Assembly: GCA_036526255.1 (NCBI GenBank)
Contig: DATCYW010000009.1
Span: 41,259-105,258, forward strand
DNA from: Malonomonas sp036526255
Lineage (GTDB): Bacteria > Desulfobacterota > Desulfuromonadia > Desulfuromonadales > Geopsychrobacteraceae
Direction of reading: 5' to 3'
DNA: 64,000 nt
Made by a program: the position numbers and the translations under genes. This document shows, piece by piece, positions 17,509 to 26,216 of this stretch. Positions within the stretch are counted from its first letter, which is position 1, and each line of letters starts with the position of its first letter. Under the pieces are notes generated by a model that was not told the DNA's origin, did no database searches, and worked only from the letters and a program-made list of their open reading frames with translations.

Positions 17509-17773
17509 CCGGTGTCTCCTGCGGCGGTGAATAACTTCAGTGCTGTTTTTATCCGTTACTGCAGCGCTTTGAAAGAGAAAAGTGCCCTGTGGCCGGTTCC
17601 GGTGACTGGTCAACATTCACATTTTAGCAGGATTTCCGCAGATTGCTGAGTATTGTCCTGCGGGTTTCTGCCGCTGCCGGCTGGCGCTAGAGCAGGCAAT
17701 CTGTCGTTGCGATGGGGGTGTTCCGGGAGTAGAGTCTTCTGGATGGTTTGCTTACTTAATCTCAGGGAAAAAC

Positions 17774-18532
17774 ATGCGTTTGCTGAAATCTCTGCTGTTA
17801 CTGTTCTGTTTATCTGTCGTCGCTTGTGCCCCACGGCTGCCGGCCGGCGTTACTTTTGAACTGCCTCAGACTGGCGTCTACGGGCAAGTGCTGCAGGCCG
17901 AGGCTGCCGCCGCAGGCGCCTGGGTCTATGCCTACAAAAACCAGCAGATGAATTATCGTGGCCCGGCCGAGTATGCAGCGCGGGTCGAAGCAGATGGTCG
18001 TTACACCCTCGATCTGCTGCCGGGCAACTGGTATCTGGTTGGCCGTTTTCGGCCTCAAGGGGACATTGATGGTCCGCCCCGCGTCGGCGATGCCTGGGCG
18101 ATTCATCCCGGCAATCCGGTTAGGGTGGTCGCCGGACAGCCGCAGCGGATCGATTTCAGCCTGGCGGCGGTGAGCCAGCCGATGTTGCTGCGTGGCGGCA
18201 GTCTAGGAAGCGGCGATACCGGATTTACTGGGCGCTTGCTTGATGCGCAGGACGCCGCGGTGGCGGGGGCTTTTGTGCTGGCCTACACCGATCTTGAGTT
18301 CCAGCGCATGCCCGATCATACTTCGGCAGCGGTTGATGCTTCCGGCCGGTTCAGGCTTTATGTCCCGCAAGCGGGGCGTTACTGTCTGGCCGCACGGCAG
18401 CGCACCCGCGGACAACCGATCCAGGGGGAGCTTTACGGAACGCTGGGCAAAGGGGAGGCTGCTTGCCGAACGGTGGCGGCTGGGCAAATAATTGATGTCG
18501 GGGCTATTCGCCTGACGCCGTATTTGCGTTAA
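17774..18532 (+). CDS. Lipoprotein with two carboxypeptidase-regulatory-like domains
   Basis: A 252-residue predicted lipoprotein: signal peptide then lipobox VVAC (Cys at about residue 18). Two similar beta-sandwich units follow, each with a 'GxVxDAxxxxVxGAxVxAYxD...DGRYxLxLPxGxYxLxAR' pattern: VYGQVLQAEAAAAGAWVYAY with GRYTLDLLPGNWYLVGR, and FTGRLLDAQDAAVAGAFVLAY with GRFRLYVPQAGRYCLAAR. These resemble CarboxypepD_reg/transthyretin-like folds, usually non-catalytic surface or adhesive modules. CAGGG lies upstream of the ATG. The Prc protease gene begins 54 bases after it, so the two may form an operon. No substrate or partner can be named. Confidence 0.78.
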   Translation: MRLLKSLLLLFCLSVVACAPRLPAGVTFELPQTGVYGQVLQAEAAAAGAWVYAYKNQQMNYRGPAEYAARVEADGRYTLDLLPGNWYLVGRFRPQGDIDGPPRVGDAWAIHPGNPVRVVAGQPQRIDFSLAAVSQPMLLRGGSLGSGDTGFTGRLLDAQDAAVAGAFVLAYTDLEFQRMPDHTSAAVDASGRFRLYVPQAGRYCLAARQRTRGQPIQGELYGTLGKGEAACRTVAAGQIIDVGAIRLTPYLR

Positions 18533-18586
18533 TATAGAAAGTCTGCCAGTGACCGCTGGATAAAAGGTTCAAAGAATGGGGAGCTT

Positions 18587-20674
18587 ATGTTGCAACGAAA
18601 AAATCTGACCAAACTGCTGCTGACGTTACTGCTGTTATTGCCCATGCACGCCTGGGCCTATGTTGATGACTTTGATGTCAATCGGGCCCGGCTGCTAGGT
18701 CACATGCTGCAGCAGCAGCTGACCAGTAACCACTATAGCCAGAAGCCGACCGATGATGCCCTGTCGCGAACGGCTTTCGATCTCTATCTGAAGCAGCTTG
18801 ATTTTCAGAAGCGTTTTCTGTTGCTCGAGGATGTTGCCCAGCTCAAGGGCTACGAAGATCAGATAGACGATTCGATTCGCCGCGGGCGGTTGGACCTGTC
18901 GAACATCGGCCGCAATCTGCTCAACCTGCGCATCGAACAGATACAGAAAATGCTCGACGGCCTGCTCGCCGAAGAGATTGATCCGTTGCTGGACGAGAGC
19001 ATCGAGACCGACCCGGAGAAACTGGAATTTGCCGCGACAATCGAGGCGTTGCGCGAGCGCTGGCGGCAGATCCTCAAGTTTCAGGTGCTGAGTCGCTACA
19101 TCAACCTGCGCGAAGATGATATCGGCACCGACGATGCCGGTCAGCTGCTGCCAGTCGACAAGCAGCAGGAGCAGCAGCTGTTGGCGAAGGCGCGGGAAAA
19201 GGTCGGCAAAACCAATCGCAACCTGTTGGCGCGGATGCTCGAAGAATCGGCTCAGGATCACTATGATCGTTACCTGAACGCCATCTCTCGGGCCTTTGAT
19301 CCGCACACCGGCTATCTGGCGCCGACCTCGAAAGAGGATTTCGACATCCAGATGAGCGGTTCTTTAGAGGGGATAGGCGCGACCCTGCGCGAAGAGGATG
19401 GTTACATCAAGGTGGTCAAGATTATCCCTGGCAGCGCAGCAGCGCGGCAGGGGAAGCTGGGGGAGGATGACATCATCCTCAAGGTCGCCGAAGGCGCCGA
19501 CGACCCGGTCGAAATCACCGACACCCGGATTCGGGATGCAGTGGCCCTGATCCGCGGCAAAAAAGGGACCGAGGTCCGCCTGACGGTGAAGAAGCCGGAT
19601 GGCCGGCAGCTGGTAATCCCGATCATCCGCGATGTGGTGGAGATTGCCGAAACCTTTGTCAAGGGGGCGACGGTCGTCGACAAGCAGGGCGGACAGAAGT
19701 TCGGCTACATCAAAATCCCTTCTTTTTACCGCGATTACAGCGGTAAAACCGAGCGCAACTGCACCGACGATCTGCGCGCAGAGCTGCGCCGCCTGCAGCA
19801 GGAGAAGATCTCCGGGCTGATTCTCGATCTGCGTAACAATGGTGGCGGTTCGCTCTCCGACGCGGTCAGCGTCACCGGGCTGTTTATCAAAACCGGACCG
19901 GTGGTGCAGGTGCGCAACGGTGACGGCAAGATCCGGGTGATGAGCGACGACGACAGTTCGGTGGAATATGACGGGCCGATGATTGTGCTGGTCAACCGTT
20001 TCAGCGCCTCGGCATCAGAAATTCTCGCTGGCGCCCTGCAGGATTACGGCCGCGCCCTGATCGTCGGCGATGCGCACACCCACGGCAAGGGCACGGTGCA
20101 GGCGCTGCTCGATCTGGATCGTTATATCCGGCTGCGCGGAATGGACAAATACATGCCGCTTGGCGCGGTCAAGGTCACTATCCAGAAATTCTATCGGATC
20201 AGCGGCGAATCGACCCAGGAGAAGGGGGTGGCCCCCGATGTCGTGCTGCCGTCCCGGCTGGACGGGCTGGAGAGCGGCGAGAAGTATCTGGACAACGCGC
20301 TCCCCTGGGATCATATCAAGTCGGCTAATTTCCGGCGTTGGGAGCATTCGGCTAAGAATGTCGAGCAGTTGCAGCAGCTCAGCCAGCAACGGGTGACGAG
20401 CAGTGCCGACTTCAAGGCGATTGTCAGCGAGGCGCTGGAGTCCCAGCTGCGGCGCGAACAGACCCGCCAGTCGCTGCTGTTGAGCGACCTGCTTGAAGAG
20501 CGGGAGCAGTTGCGTGAAACCAGCGGCAGTTCGTCCCCGCATGGCGGCATGACGATGGGCGAGAAGAAAGGCAAGGACGGCGAAGCACTCAGTCTGGAAG
20601 AATCGCTGGCCGAAGATCCCTATGTGGATGAGGGGGTCGCGCTGCTGCTCGACCTGTTGGCTAGGCAAAGCTGA
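18587..20674 (+). CDS. prc: Carboxy-terminal processing protease Prc/Tsp (family S41A)
   Basis: A 695-residue periplasmic serine protease that degrades or processes proteins from their C-terminus and helps control cell-wall hydrolases. A signal peptide ends near residue 25 (PMHAWA). An N-terminal helical domain precedes a PDZ domain (about residues 245-330, GSLEGIGATLREEDGY). The catalytic Ser-Lys dyad is in NRFSASASEI (about residues 470-480) and HGKGTVQ (about 500-507). A DUF3340-like tail follows. Length and layout match E. coli Tsp. GGGGAG precedes the ATG; a terminator follows. Confidence 0.95.
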   Translation: MLQRKNLTKLLLTLLLLLPMHAWAYVDDFDVNRARLLGHMLQQQLTSNHYSQKPTDDALSRTAFDLYLKQLDFQKRFLLLEDVAQLKGYEDQIDDSIRRGRLDLSNIGRNLLNLRIEQIQKMLDGLLAEEIDPLLDESIETDPEKLEFAATIEALRERWRQILKFQVLSRYINLREDDIGTDDAGQLLPVDKQQEQQLLAKAREKVGKTNRNLLARMLEESAQDHYDRYLNAISRAFDPHTGYLAPTSKEDFDIQMSGSLEGIGATLREEDGYIKVVKIIPGSAAARQGKLGEDDIILKVAEGADDPVEITDTRIRDAVALIRGKKGTEVRLTVKKPDGRQLVIPIIRDVVEIAETFVKGATVVDKQGGQKFGYIKIPSFYRDYSGKTERNCTDDLRAELRRLQQEKISGLILDLRNNGGGSLSDAVSVTGLFIKTGPVVQVRNGDGKIRVMSDDDSSVEYDGPMIVLVNRFSASASEILAGALQDYGRALIVGDAHTHGKGTVQALLDLDRYIRLRGMDKYMPLGAVKVTIQKFYRISGESTQEKGVAPDVVLPSRLDGLESGEKYLDNALPWDHIKSANFRRWEHSAKNVEQLQQLSQQRVTSSADFKAIVSEALESQLRREQTRQSLLLSDLLEEREQLRETSGSSSPHGGMTMGEKKGKDGEALSLEESLAEDPYVDEGVALLLDLLARQS

Positions 20675-20701
20675 GGGCGCTGATTGTTGCTAGGGAAAGT
20701 C

Positions 20702-20738
20702 ACGGGGGGCGAGATTTATTTCGCCCCCCGTTTTATTT
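20702..20738 (+). terminator. Rho-independent terminator after prc
   Basis: A perfect 11-bp stem (20702-20712 with 20721-20731, starting ACGGGGGGCGA) with an eight-base loop and a TTTATTT run. It lies 27 bases after the prc stop and 30 bases before the convergent ketopantoate reductase stop. Confidence 0.85.
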
Positions 20739-20760
20739 AGAAGTTGTCCCGGCAGGCGGC

Positions 20761-21675
20761 CTATTGGTTTTCGCCGAAAGCCAACAGCGTCTTCAGCATT
20801 TCTATCCGCGGCATAGCGACGCCAGCAGCGGCGGCTTGCTGCAATGGAATGCCGTAGATTGCCGTTAACTCCAGCGGACGCCCTTCGAGCCGGTCAAGCA
20901 TCATGCTCGGCCGGTAGTGATCCATCTTCTCGGTAAAACCGATCAGCTGCTGGCTGAAGGCGGGCCCGTCAATCGTTTCCTCCAGTGGCTGCGCATTGGC
21001 GCCGGCGATCACCTCAAGCATCAGATCTCTGACCAGTTGCTTGCTCTGCGGGTGGCTTAGCAGCTCCGTGACGTCCTTTTCGAGCAGCGCCGAGAGTCCG
21101 TTAAAGGGGATATTCCAGACCAGCTTTTCCCAGCGGGCGCGGCGCAGATCGCTGACCGCATCGCAAGGGATACCGGCAGTTTGGAACATTTTTGCCAGTG
21201 CAAGAGCGCGCTGGCTTAATCCTCCACTGAATTCGCCGAGGCGGATTTTCCCTTCGCCCAGATGATGAACGCTGCCCGGTTCGCCGCGGTTGCTGCAAAG
21301 AAAGGCAACGCCGCCAAGCACCCGTTCGGCGCCGAAGGCCGCAGCAAGGAGGTCCTCGTTGCCCAAGCCATTCTGCAAGGTCAGCAGCGCGGTCTCTGCG
21401 CCGACCAGCGGGCTGACCAGTTCAATCAGGCTGTGGTTGGAGAAGGTTTTCAGGCCGATCAGCACCAGGTCAACCGGGCCGATCAGTGTGGCGCTGTCAT
21501 AGGCATTGACCTGTGGCAGCTGAAAATCGCCGTTTACCGAATAGACTTGCAGGCCGCTTTGACGAATCGCCCGGTAGTCGCGGCGCAGCAGGAAATGCAC
21601 ATCCTGTCCACTACGCTGCAGCAAGGCGCCGTAATAGAGACCGAGGGCGCCGGCACCGATTACCCCTATCCGCAT
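20761..21675 (-). CDS. panE: 2-dehydropantoate 2-reductase family protein
   Basis: A 304-residue NADPH-dependent reductase of the PanE/ApbA family, expected to reduce ketopantoate to pantoate for coenzyme A synthesis. The N-terminal dinucleotide fold has GxGxxG in GVIGAGALGLYYG. The catalytic Lys and Asn lie in the ARWEKLVWNIPFNGLSAL segment (about residues 175-190). A second helical domain has the ETIDGPAFSQQ and EGRPLELTAIYG stretches. GGAGAACAACC precedes the ATG. It is 10 bases downstream of a TPR protein gene on the same strand. Several paralogues of this family have other or unknown substrates, so the symbol is tentative. Confidence 0.85.
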   Translation of the reverse strand: MRIGVIGAGALGLYYGALLQRSGQDVHFLLRRDYRAIRQSGLQVYSVNGDFQLPQVNAYDSATLIGPVDLVLIGLKTFSNHSLIELVSPLVGAETALLTLQNGLGNEDLLAAAFGAERVLGGVAFLCSNRGEPGSVHHLGEGKIRLGEFSGGLSQRALALAKMFQTAGIPCDAVSDLRRARWEKLVWNIPFNGLSALLEKDVTELLSHPQSKQLVRDLMLEVIAGANAQPLEETIDGPAFSQQLIGFTEKMDHYRPSMMLDRLEGRPLELTAIYGIPLQQAAAAGVAMPRIEMLKTLLAFGENQ

Positions 21676-21685
21676 GGTTGTTCTC

Positions 21686-22549
21686 CTAAAACTGAAATTT
21701 AGCCTGCAGCAGCGGGACGTTATCGCGCAAGCCGATCGACAGGCTGAACTGTTTCTGCAAGCGGTCGAGCAGGAGCCCCTGCTGCCCCTGATTGTATTTG
21801 TGGGCGTTATTCATGGCGTTGTAGATATTCCCACCGTACCAGCCGATTTCGAACAGCGACAGAATCCCGGCGACGGCATAGTTTTCATTGTCCCAGGCTT
21901 CGAGAGCGCCATAGATAAAGGCAGCGTTCAGGGCAAAGGCCATTGCCGCCTGTTTTGGGTGATTGGTGTAGAGCTGGCCGGCACCCGGCAGCAGTGCCGA
22001 CAGGCTGCCGGCCAGTGTTGCTGATTTGCGCGGCAGCTGGCGGTATTCATCCAGAAAAACGCGTAAGCCCTGTCGCTCGGCTGCGGGCAAGGCTGCAAAG
22101 CTCCGCTCTGCTGCGTCCGGTTGATCATCTTGCAGGTAGCTTAAGCCGATCCGGTAAGCCGCATCAGATGTTGCAGCGGGTGCCTGTTGCTGCAGCGCTG
22201 CGTAGCGTCGTCGCGCCTCGGCGTAATCCCGTTGTGCAAAGGCGGCCTCGGCGTAAAGTTTTCGGGCGGTCAGCGCCTCCGGACTGTCGGGGTGATTCAA
22301 CCAGATTTTTTCCAGTTGCTGATCTAACTTCTCCCAGCGTTCCCCAGCGCGAAGTGCTTCGGCTATCGCAAGTTGCGCCTGAGCAGCACGTGGATCTGTT
22401 GGGTGGTAGTGGAGAAACCGTTTAAATTCGGTGATCGCCCGATAATGATCGCCTTCTGCAGCCAGTGATTGCGCAAAAGAGAATAAATCGGGTTCCGCGC
22501 GCAGCGCCTGTGGAAACAGTAGCAGCAGCAGAAGTAGAAAAAGCGGCAT
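21686..22549 (-). CDS. TPR-repeat exported protein
   Basis: A 287-residue exported protein. The signal peptide is MPLFLLLLLLLFPQALRAE. TPR-like helical repeats occupy roughly residues 25-150, including the recurring ARRRYAALQQQAPAATSDAAYRIGLSYL pattern. The C-terminal half (from SGSLSALLPGAGQLYTNHPKQA) contains two hydrophobic stretches, AMAFALNAAFIYGA and AVAGILSLFEIGWYGG. A 'LPGAGQ' element like this occurs in small membrane-associated DUF5683-type domains. The ATG at 22549 is preferred to the TTG at 22558. Function unknown; it precedes panE by 10 bases, with no obvious link to pantothenate. Confidence 0.7.
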   Translation of the reverse strand: MPLFLLLLLLLFPQALRAEPDLFSFAQSLAAEGDHYRAITEFKRFLHYHPTDPRAAQAQLAIAEALRAGERWEKLDQQLEKIWLNHPDSPEALTARKLYAEAAFAQRDYAEARRRYAALQQQAPAATSDAAYRIGLSYLQDDQPDAAERSFAALPAAERQGLRVFLDEYRQLPRKSATLAGSLSALLPGAGQLYTNHPKQAAMAFALNAAFIYGALEAWDNENYAVAGILSLFEIGWYGGNIYNAMNNAHKYNQGQQGLLLDRLQKQFSLSIGLRDNVPLLQAKFQF

Positions 22550-22677
22550 CGAATTCAATCCATTAGCTAAGTGTTCATTTGAAAAAACAGCAGTTCTGAT
22601 CCTAACACAGGCCGAAATGCGTCGTCTCTTAAAAGCCTTTTCTTTTTTTAATCAGTAATTTAACTCCAGTTGCCTAT

Positions 22678-22706
22678 TTGACAGTCTGCCCCAGTCATGG
22701 TATTCT
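22678..22706 (+). promoter_or_regulatory. Sigma-70 promoter of carD
   Basis: A perfect TTGACA -35 (22678-22683), a 17-base spacer and a TATTCT -10 (22701-22706). Transcription would start near 22713, so the ATG-free frame extending to 22697 cannot be translated from this promoter. That supports the TTG start at 22733. Confidence 0.75.
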
Positions 22707-22732
22707 CCACTATTCAAACAAAGGAGTCCATT

Positions 22733-23212
22733 TTGTTCAAAATCGGAGAGATGGCAGTCTATCCGACCCAAGGGGTCGGGGTGATTGAGGATATCGAGTC
22801 ACGGGAGTTTTCCGGACAAACTCAGAACTATTATGTGTTACGGATTGTCGACAGCGATATGCGGATCATGGTTCCAACCGGCAATGTCAGCAACGTTGGC
22901 CTGCGTCGTTTGATTGATCAGAAACGGATTACCGGCATTTTCGACGCCTTGGCTGAGCCGGGCGATACCGGCAAAATCGCCTCCTGGAGTCGTCGACAGC
23001 GTGAGTACAACGACAAATTGAAAACCGGCGATCTGCTTGAAGTCGCTGGTGTGCTGCGCGATCTTTATCAGATCCGCACCGGCAAAGAGCTTTCTTATGG
23101 TGAAAAAAAGGTTCTCGAGCAGGCTCGCAAACTGCTGGTGACCGAAGTGGCTCTGGCAGAAGGTGAAAAAGAAGACATGGTCGCCAAGCGACTGGAGAAT
23201 ATCTTTCACTAA
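22733..23212 (+). CDS. carD: CarD family transcriptional regulator
   Basis: A 159-residue regulator that binds RNA polymerase beta and stabilises open promoter complexes. The N-terminal RNA-polymerase-interacting domain has the family opening FKIGEMAVYPTQGVGVIEDIE (residues 2 onwards). The C-terminal half is all-helical (SRRQREYNDKLKTGDLLEVAGVLRDLY), as in CarD DNA-binding domains. AAGGAG at 22721-22726 is correctly placed for the TTG at 22733. A -35/-10 promoter lies immediately upstream. It stands apart from ispD by a terminator, so it is a single-gene unit. Confidence 0.93.
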   Translation: MFKIGEMAVYPTQGVGVIEDIESREFSGQTQNYYVLRIVDSDMRIMVPTGNVSNVGLRRLIDQKRITGIFDALAEPGDTGKIASWSRRQREYNDKLKTGDLLEVAGVLRDLYQIRTGKELSYGEKKVLEQARKLLVTEVALAEGEKEDMVAKRLENIFH

Positions 23213-23236
23213 TTGAAACGGACATGGCAGAATACC

Positions 23237-23275
23237 AGACCGGGCGCAGACTGCGCCTGGTCTTTTCTGTTTTTG
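23237..23275 (+). terminator. Rho-independent terminator after carD
   Basis: Stem 23237-23248 with 23252-23263 (AGACCGGGCGCA against TGCGCCTGGTCT, one G-T pair), three-base loop, then TTTTCTGTTTTT. It isolates carD from the isoprenoid genes. Confidence 0.8.
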
Positions 23276-23302
23276 GAGCGCTATTTTTTACAGGGTTAAC
23301 GC

Positions 23303-24016
23303 ATGAAAGCAACAGTTCTGATCCCGGCTGCGGGGATGGGGCGTCGGATGGGCGCCTCAATCAACAAGCAATACCTCGACCTCGCCGGCAAACCGATTCT
23401 GGCGCATACCCTGGCGCTGTTTGAGCAGCACCCGCTGGTTGAGCACATCTATCCGATCCTGCCGCCCGATGAAATCGCCCACTGTCAGCAGCAGATCATC
23501 GATTATTATGGCTTTGCCAAGGTCCGGCGGCTGGTTCCAGGCGGTGCCGAACGGCAGGACTCGGTACGCAACGGCCTGCAGGCACTGAAAGAGGACGGGC
23601 TGGCGCAAGCGGAGCGGATTGTGTTGATTCACGACGGTGCCCGGCCGCTGTTTAATCCGCAGCTGTTGGCGAAACTGCTGGAATCAATCATTGCACAGGG
23701 TGCATGTATCGTCGGCGTTCCGGCCAAAGACACCATCAAAGAGGTCGATGCTGGTCTGATCAGAGGGACTCCGGAGCGCAGCCGGCTCTGGCAGGCGCAG
23801 ACGCCGCAGGGGTTTCGCTATAGGTTGCTGGCCGAGGCTTTTGCTCGCGCCGATGCCGACCGCTATCTTGGCACTGATGACGCGTCGCTGCTGGAACGCT
23901 GCGGCATGCCAATCGCGATGCTGCAGGGGGATTATCGCAACATCAAGGTGACAACCCCGGAAGATCTGCTGGTTGCCGCCGCTTTTCTTGACATGCAACG
24001 GGAGGAATCGGCATGA
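23303..24016 (+). CDS. ispD: 2-C-methyl-D-erythritol 4-phosphate cytidylyltransferase IspD
   Basis: A 237-residue enzyme of the MEP isoprenoid pathway, joining CTP to methylerythritol 4-phosphate. The nucleotide-binding signature is LIPAAGMGRRMG (residues 6-17), with the conserved RVL-type IVLIHDGARPL at about residues 107-117. The substrate-binding stretch AKDTIKEVD and the ending TTPEDL are also typical. Stop and ispF start overlap (ATGA), so the two consecutive steps are translationally coupled. This order (carD, ispD, ispF, then a tRNA synthetase) is common in related bacteria. Confidence 0.96.
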   Translation: MKATVLIPAAGMGRRMGASINKQYLDLAGKPILAHTLALFEQHPLVEHIYPILPPDEIAHCQQQIIDYYGFAKVRRLVPGGAERQDSVRNGLQALKEDGLAQAERIVLIHDGARPLFNPQLLAKLLESIIAQGACIVGVPAKDTIKEVDAGLIRGTPERSRLWQAQTPQGFRYRLLAEAFARADADRYLGTDDASLLERCGMPIAMLQGDYRNIKVTTPEDLLVAAAFLDMQREESA

Positions 24017-24525
24017 TGCGCATCGGTCACGGCTATGATGTTCACCAACTTGTCGCCGACCGGGAGTTGATTCTCGGCGGGGTTAAAATCGATTACGAAC
24101 GCGGCCTGCTTGGCCACTCTGACGCCGACGTGCTGTTGCACGCTATCTGCGACGCGATACTCGGCGCTTTGGCGCTGGGGGATATCGGCAAGCACTTTCC
24201 CGACAGTTCCGCCGAATTTGCCGGCATCGACAGCCGAAAACTGTTGCGCGAGGTGATAGCAAAAGCGCGCCAGAGCGGTTATCGCATCGCCAATCTGGAC
24301 AGCACCATCATCTGTCAGCAACCGAAACTGGCAGCGCATATTCCGCTGATGGTCGAGCGGATAGCGGCCGATTGTCAGGTCGAGGCCGGTCGGATCAACG
24401 TCAAGGCCACCACCACCGAAAAGCTCGGTTTTGCCGGACGCAGCGAAGGGATTGCCGCCCACGCGGTCGTGCTGTTGCAGGCGGAACCAGGGTTTCAGGC
24501 TGTTAACGCGGCCATTATTTCATAA
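24013..24525 (+). CDS. ispF: 2-C-methyl-D-erythritol 2,4-cyclodiphosphate synthase IspF
   Basis: A 170-residue trimeric enzyme that cyclises CDP-methylerythritol phosphate in isoprenoid synthesis. The zinc ligands are visible: DxH in GYDVHQL (Asp9, His11), then the His of GHSDADVLLHA. The signatures KHFPDSS and CQQPKL are also present. It overlaps ispD by ATGA; the second in-frame ATG (24016) is an equally good start. glnS follows after 20 bases. Confidence 0.96.
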   Translation: MMRIGHGYDVHQLVADRELILGGVKIDYERGLLGHSDADVLLHAICDAILGALALGDIGKHFPDSSAEFAGIDSRKLLREVIAKARQSGYRIANLDSTIICQQPKLAAHIPLMVERIAADCQVEAGRINVKATTTEKLGFAGRSEGIAAHAVVLLQAEPGFQAVNAAIIS

Positions 24526-24545
24526 CGCCAGAAGAGGACATCGGC

Positions 24546-26204
24546 ATGAGCACAGCGGAAACTCCCAGCTCGAATTTCATCCGCACCATCATCAACGAGG
24601 ACCTGGAGAGCGGCAAGCGCGATCAGGTGATCACCCGTTTTCCGCCGGAGCCGAACGGCTACCTGCATATCGGGCACGCGAAAAGCATATGTCTTAATTT
24701 CGGTCTGGCTGCCGAGTTCGGTGGTCGTTGCCATCTGCGCTTTGATGACACCAATCCGACCAAAGAAGAGGACGAGTACGTCGAGTCGATCAAGCAGGAT
24801 GTCGCCTGGCTTGGTTTTGACTGGGGGGAACACCTCTATTTTGCCTCCGATTATTTCGACCAACTCTACCAGTGGGCCGTGCTGCTGATCAATAAAGGCA
24901 AAGCCTATGTCGACAGTCAGAACGCCGAGCAGATGCGGGTAAACCGTGGCACTTTGACTGAGCCCGGCACTGACAGCCCGTTTCGCCAGCGCAGCGTGGA
25001 AGAGAACCTGGCGTTGTTCGCGCAGATGAAGAATGGCGACTTTCCCGACGGAAGCCACATTTTGCGGGCGAAAATCGACATGAAATCGCCGAATATGAAC
25101 CTGCGCGACCCGGCCCTTTACCGGATTCTGCATGCCCATCATCATCGCACCGGCGATAAATGGTGCATCTATCCGATGTATGATTTCGCCCACGGTCAGG
25201 AGGATTCGATCGAGGGGGTGACCCATTCGATCTGTACCCTCGAGTTTGAGGATCACCGGCCGCTGTACGAATGGTTTCTTAAGGAATTGGAAATCTTCGC
25301 GCCGCAACAGATCGAGTTTGCCCGGCTGAATCTCAGCTACACGGTGATGAGCAAGCGCAAACTGCTGCAACTGGTGACCGAAAAGCGTGTCTCCGGCTGG
25401 GACGATCCGCGAATGCCGACTGTTTCAGGGCTGCGACGCCGTGGCTATCCGGCGTCGGCGGTCCGCAACTTCTGCGAACGGATCGGCGTCGGCCGCAACG
25501 CCAGCTGGATCGATCTGTCGGTGCTCGAAGAGTGCGTCCGTGAGCAGCTCAACGAAACAGCCTTTCGCCGGCAGGCGGTACTCAATCCGCTGAAGGTGAC
25601 CATCACCAATTATCCCGCCGATAAGGTCGAAGCGCTGGAGGCGCCGAATCATCCGCAGCAGCCGGAGCAGGGCAGTAGGAGCTTGCCGTTCTGTAACGAG
25701 CTCTATATTGAACGGGACGACTTCATGGACGCCCCGCCGAAGAATTTTTTCCGTCTCGGACCTGACCGCGAAGTGCGCTTGCGCAATGGCTACATTATCA
25801 AGTGTGATGAAGTCATCAGGGATGCCAGTGGCGAAGTGATCGAATTGCGCTGCTCAGCCGACCTCGCGACCTTGGGGCAGAACCCGGTTGGTCGCAAGGT
25901 CAAAGGGATCATCCACTGGGTTTCGGCACGACATTATCAACGTGTGCCGGTGCGGATTTATGATCGGCTGTTCAATCAGGAAAACCCGGATAAGGCCGAA
26001 AACTATCTGGCAGCGCTCAACACAGAATCGCTGCAGGTCGGTGAAGCGCTGGTCGAGCCGAGCCTGCTGGATGCTCTGGCAGGGGAAACCTTTCAGTTTG
26101 AACGGGTTGGCTACTTCACCGCTGACAGTAAGGACTCACAGCCGGGAGCGCCGGTGTTTAATCGCACTGTGACGCTGCGCGATACCTGGGCAAAACAGCA
26201 ATAA
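24546..26204 (+). CDS. glnS: Glutaminyl-tRNA synthetase
   Basis: A 552-residue class I synthetase charging tRNA-Gln. The adenylate motifs are HIGH (YLHIGHAKS, about residues 42-45) and a KMSKS variant in YTVMSKRKL (about residues 265-273). The nearby FPPEPNGYLHIGHAKS opening and the RFDDTNP box are diagnostic for GlnRS over GluRS. A beta-barrel anticodon-binding C-terminus follows. Length equals E. coli GlnS. Presence of GlnRS means this organism need not rely on the transamidation route for Gln-tRNA. It is followed by cysS after 12 bases. Confidence 0.96.
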   Translation: MSTAETPSSNFIRTIINEDLESGKRDQVITRFPPEPNGYLHIGHAKSICLNFGLAAEFGGRCHLRFDDTNPTKEEDEYVESIKQDVAWLGFDWGEHLYFASDYFDQLYQWAVLLINKGKAYVDSQNAEQMRVNRGTLTEPGTDSPFRQRSVEENLALFAQMKNGDFPDGSHILRAKIDMKSPNMNLRDPALYRILHAHHHRTGDKWCIYPMYDFAHGQEDSIEGVTHSICTLEFEDHRPLYEWFLKELEIFAPQQIEFARLNLSYTVMSKRKLLQLVTEKRVSGWDDPRMPTVSGLRRRGYPASAVRNFCERIGVGRNASWIDLSVLEECVREQLNETAFRRQAVLNPLKVTITNYPADKVEALEAPNHPQQPEQGSRSLPFCNELYIERDDFMDAPPKNFFRLGPDREVRLRNGYIIKCDEVIRDASGEVIELRCSADLATLGQNPVGRKVKGIIHWVSARHYQRVPVRIYDRLFNQENPDKAENYLAALNTESLQVGEALVEPSLLDALAGETFQFERVGYFTADSKDSQPGAPVFNRTVTLRDTWAKQQ

Positions 26205-26216
26205 TGGAGAAATGAC

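Noticed and set aside
22697..22732. Longer carD start
   Set aside because: It would begin upstream of the transcription start predicted from the TTGACA/TATTCT promoter.
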